Shown: positions 43,368 to 48,504 of the stretch, piece by piece
Layout of the letters: every line of letters begins with the position of its first letter
Numbering within the stretch: position 1 is the first letter of the stretch
DNA from: Pirellulales bacterium
GTDB taxonomy: Bacteria; Planctomycetota; Planctomycetia; Pirellulales; DATAWG01
Reading direction: 5' to 3'
Assembly (NCBI GenBank): GCA_036267355.1
Contig: DATAWG010000095.1
Location: 1 to 48,504, forward strand
DNA: 48,504 nucleotides
Notes under the pieces: model-generated
Database searches by the model: none
What the model saw: only the letters and a program-made list of their open reading frames with translations
Told to the model about the DNA's origin: nothing
Made by a program: the position numbers and the translations under genes

Positions 43368-43608
43368 CGGCAGCCACGGACACGCTCGGCTGAAAATGCA
43401 GCAACCGCGTCCCTCTTTTACGGGTATAAGCTTGTATGCCGGCGCCCGACTGCGATATACAGATTGATATCGCAGAATCGTGGTTACGTCGCGCGGCTGT
43501 GTATCGGGGCCGCAAAGCCGCAAACGGGCCGAGGATTTGCCGATTGCTTTTCGATGCGCTGCGAAGCACGATTCCGCACGCCGGCCATAAAACCATCGGA
43601 GGTCCGCA

Positions 43609-45471
43609 ATGATTCGGTCAAGATTCCTCTCTGCGGCGATCGTCGCGGTGGCTTGCTCCTCGCCCTCGATCGGTGTCTGCGCGCCACCATCCGCGGCGCG
43701 GCCTGCCACGGCATCGGCCGCGCCAGCCGAACCGCTTCGCCTCGTCGCGCCGGCGGCCGACTTTGTGCTCAAAGTGGAGAAGCCGCGGGCGATTGCCGAT
43801 CTGATAGTCCTGCTCGCCGGCAAGCCGGAACTGCAAGGCTTTCGCGGCTATCGCGACTTCATCGGCTCGACCAACTATCAACTGTTCCGCCAGCTTGTCG
43901 CCCATTTCGAAAGCGAGCTGGGTCATTCGTGGCCCGATCTGCTCGATCAAGTCGCCGGTGGCGGGATCGTGGTGGCGGTGAAATTTCAACCCAAACAGCC
44001 GGCCCCGGTTCTGCTTGTGCTGCAAGGACGCGATCCGAAACTCACCGCTCGCTTCTTCCAAAACCTTCGCGCAATGGTGGCCGACGAACAAGCCCGCCAA
44101 GGAACGACCGAAAGCTACAAATCCGAAACCTATCGGGGCATCGAGACGTATCAGGTCGGCAAGGATCTCTATGCCGCGGCGCTCGACGCGGCACTCGTCT
44201 ACAGCAACCTGCCGCAGACATTGCATACGGCCATCGATCAGCATCTCGATCCGACGAAACCGAACCTGCTCGACGACAAGGCGCTCGCGGAGGGCCGATC
44301 GCTCGTCGCGCCGGACTCGCTGGCCTGGGCGTGGCTCAGCCTGAACTACGCCCACCAATCGCCCGAGGTAAAAACGCTGTTTCAGTTGCCCAGCACGTTT
44401 TTTCCGGAGCATGTGTTGTTCGGCGGCTTTCTCGACGTGGCGCGGCGGTCGCCTTGCCTCGTGGCATCGATTCGGCCGGAGAGCGGCGGTCTGGCGCTGG
44501 CCGTGCAATTGCCGCGCGGCACCGACGGCATGCACGAACTCGTGCGGGCCCATGTGCCGCCGCCGGGCCAGCCCGGCGCCCTGCCGCTCCTCTGCCCGGA
44601 AGGAACGCTCTACAGCACAAGCTTCTACCTCGATCTGGGCGAATTCTGGAAACAGCGGACGGTGCTTCTTCCGGCCGAACTGGTGAAGCAATTCGAAGCG
44701 GGCGACAAGCGATCGGAAGCGATTCTGCAAGGAACTCGATTCAGCCAATTCCTCGAATTCTCCGGCACACGCCACAGGTTCGTCGTCGCGCGGCAAGAAA
44801 ACACCGGCTATTCGTTCCAGAGCGATACGCATTATCCGGCCTTCGCCTGGGTGATGGAGCTGCGCACGCCGGATTCCTTCGCTAGCGCGATCGACAAGCC
44901 GCTCATCGGTCTCGCCTTCTTGGCCGGCTTGCAGGTGCCGCTCGATTCGATCGACGAAACCTACAAGGGCGTAAAAATCAGCGGCTACCGGTTCGTGGAG
45001 AACGACGCCAACAAAGCCCGCGCCGGGGGCCGGCTCTTCAACTTCAGCCCCTGCCGTGCAAAGGTCGGCAACCAATACATCATCAGTTCGACACACGAAT
45101 TGGCCCGCCAGCTGGTCGACACGATTCAAAAAGAAGCGTCGCAAAAAGAATCGCCTGCCAACGCGGCTTCGCAACCCGGCAGCCCAAGCAGCGGCGGCCC
45201 GAGCAGTGGCAGCGCAAATGGCCGGAGCGCAGCGAATTCCAGCGTCACGACCGTGCATAGCCGGCTCGTCTGGGGCGGTGTTTCCGATTATCTCGGCTAC
45301 TTCAAGAAACAATTCATTACGCGAAATATGCTCGAGCAAGGCAATAGTCCCGAGGGAGCAGCGAAAGAAATATCGCTGCTGTTGAATCTGATCGACCAGC
45401 TCGGAACGCTCGAAACCAACACGCGCATCGAGCCGAACCGCTACGAGTTCGACGTCCGGATTGTGCCCTAG
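43609..45471 (+). CDS. Secreted protein of unknown function
   Basis: This 620-residue protein starts at an ATG with a textbook GGAGG at 6-nt spacing. The signal peptide is residues 1-24 (MIRSRFLSAAIVAVACSSPS). The mature protein has alternating beta and helical sequence with no catalytic motif that I recognise. Examples are PAADFVLKVEKPRAIADLI, AGGGIVVAVKFQPKQPAPVL, GLALAVQLPRGTDGMHELVR and YPAFAWVMELRTPDSFASAI. The overall pattern is like planctomycete exported proteins that score models of the DUF3352 kind. A Ser/Gly/Asn-rich linker lies near residues 513-545 before a C-terminal segment. It may be transcribed on its own; the DUF1800 gene follows 125 nt later across a repeat. Confidence 0.8.
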   Translation: MIRSRFLSAAIVAVACSSPSIGVCAPPSAARPATASAAPAEPLRLVAPAADFVLKVEKPRAIADLIVLLAGKPELQGFRGYRDFIGSTNYQLFRQLVAHFESELGHSWPDLLDQVAGGGIVVAVKFQPKQPAPVLLVLQGRDPKLTARFFQNLRAMVADEQARQGTTESYKSETYRGIETYQVGKDLYAAALDAALVYSNLPQTLHTAIDQHLDPTKPNLLDDKALAEGRSLVAPDSLAWAWLSLNYAHQSPEVKTLFQLPSTFFPEHVLFGGFLDVARRSPCLVASIRPESGGLALAVQLPRGTDGMHELVRAHVPPPGQPGALPLLCPEGTLYSTSFYLDLGEFWKQRTVLLPAELVKQFEAGDKRSEAILQGTRFSQFLEFSGTRHRFVVARQENTGYSFQSDTHYPAFAWVMELRTPDSFASAIDKPLIGLAFLAGLQVPLDSIDETYKGVKISGYRFVENDANKARAGGRLFNFSPCRAKVGNQYIISSTHELARQLVDTIQKEASQKESPANAASQPGSPSSGGPSSGSANGRSAANSSVTTVHSRLVWGGVSDYLGYFKKQFITRNMLEQGNSPEGAAKEISLLLNLIDQLGTLETNTRIEPNRYEFDVRIVP

Positions 45472-45477
45472 ACTAGG

Positions 45478-45552
45478 GAAAAATAACTTCTCCGCAGGCC
45501 CCCCCTTGCGGAAGAGGCGGGTGAGGGGTTCGAAAAGCGGAAGTTATTTTTC
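45478..45552. repeat. Inverted repeat, copy 1 of a pair flanking the DUF1800 gene
   Basis: GAAAAATAACTTC (45478-45490) and GAAGTTATTTTTC (45540-45552) are perfect 13-nt reverse complements. Inside is a smaller hairpin TCCGCA/TGCGGA (45491-45512) and the core GGTGAGGGGTTCGAA (45520-45534). It lies just after the stop of the upstream gene. The stem could end transcription or protect the mRNA end. Confidence 0.8.
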
Positions 45553-45596
45553 GGCCGAGCCCTATTATAGTCGTGCCACAAGGAGCTTGATTTCCA

Positions 45597-47000
45597 ATGG
45601 CCATCGATCCCGACTGGGCTTGGAAGGCGTACCACCCCGACGCCAAAAATCCTTGGAACCTCGCCAAGGTCGGCCATCTCTATCGCCGCGCCGGCTTCAG
45701 CGCGAGCTCCGACGAGTTGGATAGATCGCTTGCCGACGGTCCGGAGAAAACGATCGGCAATCTACTCGCCGGCGGCACCGCCCAACCGGCACTCGTGCAG
45801 CAAGCATTCGAGCGGCAAATGGCCGATATCGCCGCTTCGCTCGACTACACCAACGAGGCCGAATTGCGTGCCTGGTGGCTGCTTCGCATTCTGCAGACGC
45901 CCCATCCGTTGCAAGAGCGGCTGACGCTCTTCTGGCACGATCATTTCGCCACCAGCAACGCGAAGGTCCGCAACTTGCGCTACATGTTCGATCAGAACCA
46001 ACTGCTGCGCCGCAATGCCTTGGGCAGCTTCCGCACGATGCTCGCCGAAATCTCCAAGGATCCGGCGATGATGATCTGGCTCGATACCAGCTTGAATAAG
46101 AAGGGAACCGCCAACGAAAATTATTCCCGCGAGCTGATGGAGCTCTTCTGCCTCGGCATCGGCCACTACACCGAGCAAGACGTTCGCGAGGGGGCCCGCG
46201 CTTTCACCGGCTGGGAAATAAGAGACAACAAGTTTGCATTCAATGCCGCGCAACACGACGACGGCCTGAAACAATATTTGGGCCAGCGCGGAAACTTCGG
46301 CGGCGAAGACATCGTTCGAATCTGCCTCGAGCAAGAAGCCGCCGCCTATTTTATCGCCGGCAAGCTATTTCGCCTCTTCGTCAGCGAAACGCTCGTCCCT
46401 TCTCCCGAACTGCTCAAGCCGCTTGCCACGCGGTTCCGCCAAAGCGACTACAACCTTCGCGAACTGGTCGAAACCATGCTCCGCTCGAACCTGTTCTTCT
46501 CGCCGGAAGTCTATCGCACCCAGATCAAATCGCCGGTCGATTTCGCCGTCGGCATCGTGCGCGCCCTTGAAGGCCATGTCGGTGCGATTCCGTTGGCCGA
46601 CGCGCTCGAGGGTTTGGGCCAGCGGCTGTTCTCGCCGCCATCGGTGAAGGGCTGGCCGGGAGGCGACGTGTGGATCAATTCCACGACGCTGCTGCTGCGG
46701 CATAACTTGGCCCTGAATATCACTTCGACGCAAGACAATCGATTCGGCCGCCGCACCGATCCGGCCGAGCTGGCTCGCAAGCGCGGCAAGCATTCCGACG
46801 ACGAAATCGTCGCTTTCTTCGTTCGCCTGTTTCTGCAAGACGATATTCCTGCCGATGCCCGCGCCAGCCTGCTCGACTATTTGGCCGGAGCCCACAAGCA
46901 AAAATATCCTGCCTATTGGAGCGCGCAGGATCAACAAGACCACCGCGTGCGAGCCGTTTGTCATCTGCTGCTGACACAAGCCGAGTTTCAGTTGAACTAA
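45597..47000 (+). CDS. DUF1800 domain protein
   Basis: This is a 467-residue protein whose ATG at 45597 has AAGGAG at 11-nt spacing. Family signatures: HLYRRAGFSASSDELDR, LRAWWLLRILQTPHPLQERL, LFWHDHFATSNAKVRN, NENYSRELMELFCLGIGHYT and FTGWEIRDNKF. Near the C-terminus are SPPSVKGWPGGDVWINSTTLLLRHN and HLLLTQAEFQLN. DUF1800 proteins almost always sit next to DUF1501 genes, as here, and their biochemical role is not established. I see no signal peptide although the partner is Tat-exported, so it may be exported with its partner or stay in the cytosol. The gene is bracketed by two related repeat copies. Confidence 0.93.
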   Translation: MAIDPDWAWKAYHPDAKNPWNLAKVGHLYRRAGFSASSDELDRSLADGPEKTIGNLLAGGTAQPALVQQAFERQMADIAASLDYTNEAELRAWWLLRILQTPHPLQERLTLFWHDHFATSNAKVRNLRYMFDQNQLLRRNALGSFRTMLAEISKDPAMMIWLDTSLNKKGTANENYSRELMELFCLGIGHYTEQDVREGARAFTGWEIRDNKFAFNAAQHDDGLKQYLGQRGNFGGEDIVRICLEQEAAAYFIAGKLFRLFVSETLVPSPELLKPLATRFRQSDYNLRELVETMLRSNLFFSPEVYRTQIKSPVDFAVGIVRALEGHVGAIPLADALEGLGQRLFSPPSVKGWPGGDVWINSTTLLLRHNLALNITSTQDNRFGRRTDPAELARKRGKHSDDEIVAFFVRLFLQDDIPADARASLLDYLAGAHKQKYPAYWSAQDQQDHRVRAVCHLLLTQAEFQLN

Positions 47001-47011
47001 CGGGCCGACCG

Positions 47012-47091
47012 AAGGATTAACAACTCGTCAGCTCACTCTTCCCGCGCGCGAGAGGGCCCGGGTGAGCGGTTCGAAGCCAAAAGTTATCCTT
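47012..47091. repeat. Degenerate inverted repeat, copy 2 of the pair
   Basis: AAGGATTAACAACT (47012-47025) pairs imperfectly with AGTTATCCTT (47082-47091). The core GGTGAGCGGTTCGAA (47061-47075) matches the core of the 45478-45552 element at 14 of 15 positions. It lies between the DUF1800 and DUF1501 genes. Confidence 0.6.
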
Positions 47092-47170
47092 AAATCGGAA
47101 CTGAGTTTCCAACCGCTCAAAACGAGTACTTGCATCCGCATCCAGCCATCCCTCTCACCGGAGGCCAACC

Positions 47171-48427
47171 ATGCACAACCGCCGCACTTTCCTCGCGAAT
47201 TCAATGACGGCCGCGGGCATTGTGGCCTGCGGGCAAACGGCTCCGCTGTTTTTGAGCCGCGCCGCTGCCGCCGTGCCGTCGACCCACAAGCCGGGCGCCA
47301 AGGAAACGATTCTTGTCGTCGTGCAGCTCACCGGCGGCAACGATGGGCTGAACACCGTCGTGCCGTTCGCCGACGACGGCTATCCAAAGCTCCGCAAGGC
47401 GCTCCGCATTCCGACGGCCAATTTGAAAAAGATCAACGACTCGATCGGCCTGCACCCGTCGCTCGCGGGCTTTGCCGAGTTGGTCCAAGATCAGGCGCTG
47501 GCGATTGTGCAAGGCGTCGGCTATCCGAATCCGAACGAATCGCACTTCCGCTCGATGGATATTTGGCAATCCGCGAGTCTGGCCGAGGAGTTGACCGAAG
47601 GCTGGCTCGGCAAATCGCTGGTGCAGATGCCGGCGAGCCCGGCATTTCACGTGGCGGCGCCGAATGAACAAAGCTGGCTGGCACTCACCGGAGCGCCCTC
47701 CAAGGTGCCGTCGCTCACCAGCTTGCAAGAATTTCAACTGCAAACGTTCGCCGCCAGCCGGGCAGACCACGATCGCCAGCGCAAACTGATCGAACTTGAT
47801 GCCGCCCGCCGCACTCCGGCAAGCGATAGCTCGGGCCGCGCCGCGCTGCTCGACTTCGTGCGCCACACCGCGGTGAACACCTACGCCAACAGCCGCCGAC
47901 TCCACGATCTGTCGCAAAATTATCAGCCCTCCGTGCCGTATCCCGATAGCGGGCTGGCCGGGCGCTTGAAACTTGTCGCCCAGCTTATCGAGGCCGACAT
48001 CGGAGCTCGCATTTTCTATGTCACGCTGAACGGCTTCGATACGCATGCCAACCAATTGACGATCCACGCCAATCTGCTGCGCGAGCTGTCGGAAGCCGCC
48101 ACCGCGTTTTTCAAAGACATGTCGGCCCGCGGCCATCGCGACCGCGTGCTGCTGATGACGTTCTCTGAATTCGGCCGCCGCGCGAAGGAAAACCAAAGCC
48201 AAGGAACGGACCACGGCTCGGCCGCTCCGATGTTTTTGATCGGCGGCCGCGTGCGCCCGGGCGTGATCGGCGCGCATCCGAGCCTCAGCGATTTGGTGAT
48301 GGACAAGCTCCGCCACCACACCGATTTCCGGCAGGTCTACGCCGCCGTGCTAGAACAATGGCTCGGCATCTCCAGCAAACCGGTGCTCGACGGCGATTTC
48401 CACCCGGTGCGGATCGTGCGAAGCTGA
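47171..48427 (+). CDS. DUF1501 domain protein, Tat-exported
   Basis: This is a 418-residue protein whose ATG at 47171 has GGAGG at 6-nt spacing. The N-terminus MHNRRTFLANSMTAAGIVAC with a following Ala-rich segment is a twin-arginine signal peptide, implying export of a folded, perhaps cofactor-bound protein. Family signatures: LTGGNDGLNTVVPFADDGYPK, LHPSLAGFAELV, GVGYPNPNESHFRSMDIWQS, NGFDTHANQLTIHA and TFSEFGRRAKENQSQGTDHG. These fit DUF1501, a family related to the alkaline-phosphatase/sulfatase fold. The substrate is unknown. It pairs with the DUF1800 gene 170 nt upstream. The 77 nt after its stop hold no recognised feature. Confidence 0.94.
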   Translation: MHNRRTFLANSMTAAGIVACGQTAPLFLSRAAAAVPSTHKPGAKETILVVVQLTGGNDGLNTVVPFADDGYPKLRKALRIPTANLKKINDSIGLHPSLAGFAELVQDQALAIVQGVGYPNPNESHFRSMDIWQSASLAEELTEGWLGKSLVQMPASPAFHVAAPNEQSWLALTGAPSKVPSLTSLQEFQLQTFAASRADHDRQRKLIELDAARRTPASDSSGRAALLDFVRHTAVNTYANSRRLHDLSQNYQPSVPYPDSGLAGRLKLVAQLIEADIGARIFYVTLNGFDTHANQLTIHANLLRELSEAATAFFKDMSARGHRDRVLLMTFSEFGRRAKENQSQGTDHGSAAPMFLIGGRVRPGVIGAHPSLSDLVMDKLRHHTDFRQVYAAVLEQWLGISSKPVLDGDFHPVRIVRS

Positions 48428-48504
48428 ACCGGCCTGCGATCGCACTGCCGGCGGCCCGGCGCTGCGCCGCACATGCCGCAGGCCTGTCAAAAGCGGCGGT
48501 AGCT

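Noticed and set aside
43618-45339. A 573-codon minus-strand frame
   Set aside because: It is antisense to the secreted protein gene, which has a perfect ribosome-binding site and signal peptide; no domain is seen in the antisense product.

Overview
The window looks like a chromosomal stretch of a planctomycete, most likely order Pirellulales. It is GC-rich, carries giant low-complexity secreted proteins (one with a PEP-CTERM anchor, one with the planctomycete LExR-type leader followed by DUF11 repeats), a DUF1800/DUF1501 pair, and genes for the archaeal-type C1 carrier pathway (fhcA, fhcB) known from Planctomycetota. The taxon is inferred from gene content only. I see no rRNA, tRNA, CRISPR array, phage or intact insertion sequence.

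Left part (1-11905): a DUF11-repeat surface protein cut by the window edge, a small exported DUF6263-like protein and NAD kinase (nadK) lie on the minus strand. Diverging from nadK is a 1662-residue TPR protein with an embedded C39-like cysteine peptidase domain and an apparently intact Cys-His-Asp triad. It is followed by an exported MsrB-MsrA fusion.

Centre (11919-30964): one long minus-strand series. Read in transcription order it is gyrA, UDP-glucose dehydrogenase (ugd), a DUF2905 membrane protein, a DinB-like protein, a SWIM-SNF2 helicase and a 3236-residue PEP-CTERM protein made of autotransporter-type beta-strand repeats. GyrA has Ala and Pro at the two main quinolone-contact positions and carries two GyrA boxes separated by a long span with an acidic insert. 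Two different REP-like hairpin elements flank the DUF2905 gene.

Right part (31464-48504): a good sigma-70-like promoter leads into a membrane-anchored TPR protein, an RluA-family pseudouridine synthase and an alkyladenine DNA glycosylase. These face a minus-strand fhcB-fhcA pair, the formyltransferase/hydrolase subunits of the methanopterin-linked C1 pathway. A complex inverted repeat sits at the 3' end of fhcA and supplies its stop codon. An HTH regulator and a long, apparently gene-free region with 19-bp direct repeats follow. Then come plus-strand genes for a DUF4432 mutarotase-like protein, an exported protein resembling heparinase-type lyases, a secreted protein of unknown function, and the DUF1800 and Tat-exported DUF1501 proteins. 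Two related repeat copies bracket the DUF1800 gene.

The best candidates for new biology are the TPR/C39 fusion, the FhcB that lacks the expected metal-ligand cysteine, the unusual GyrA, and the set of small structured intergenic repeats.
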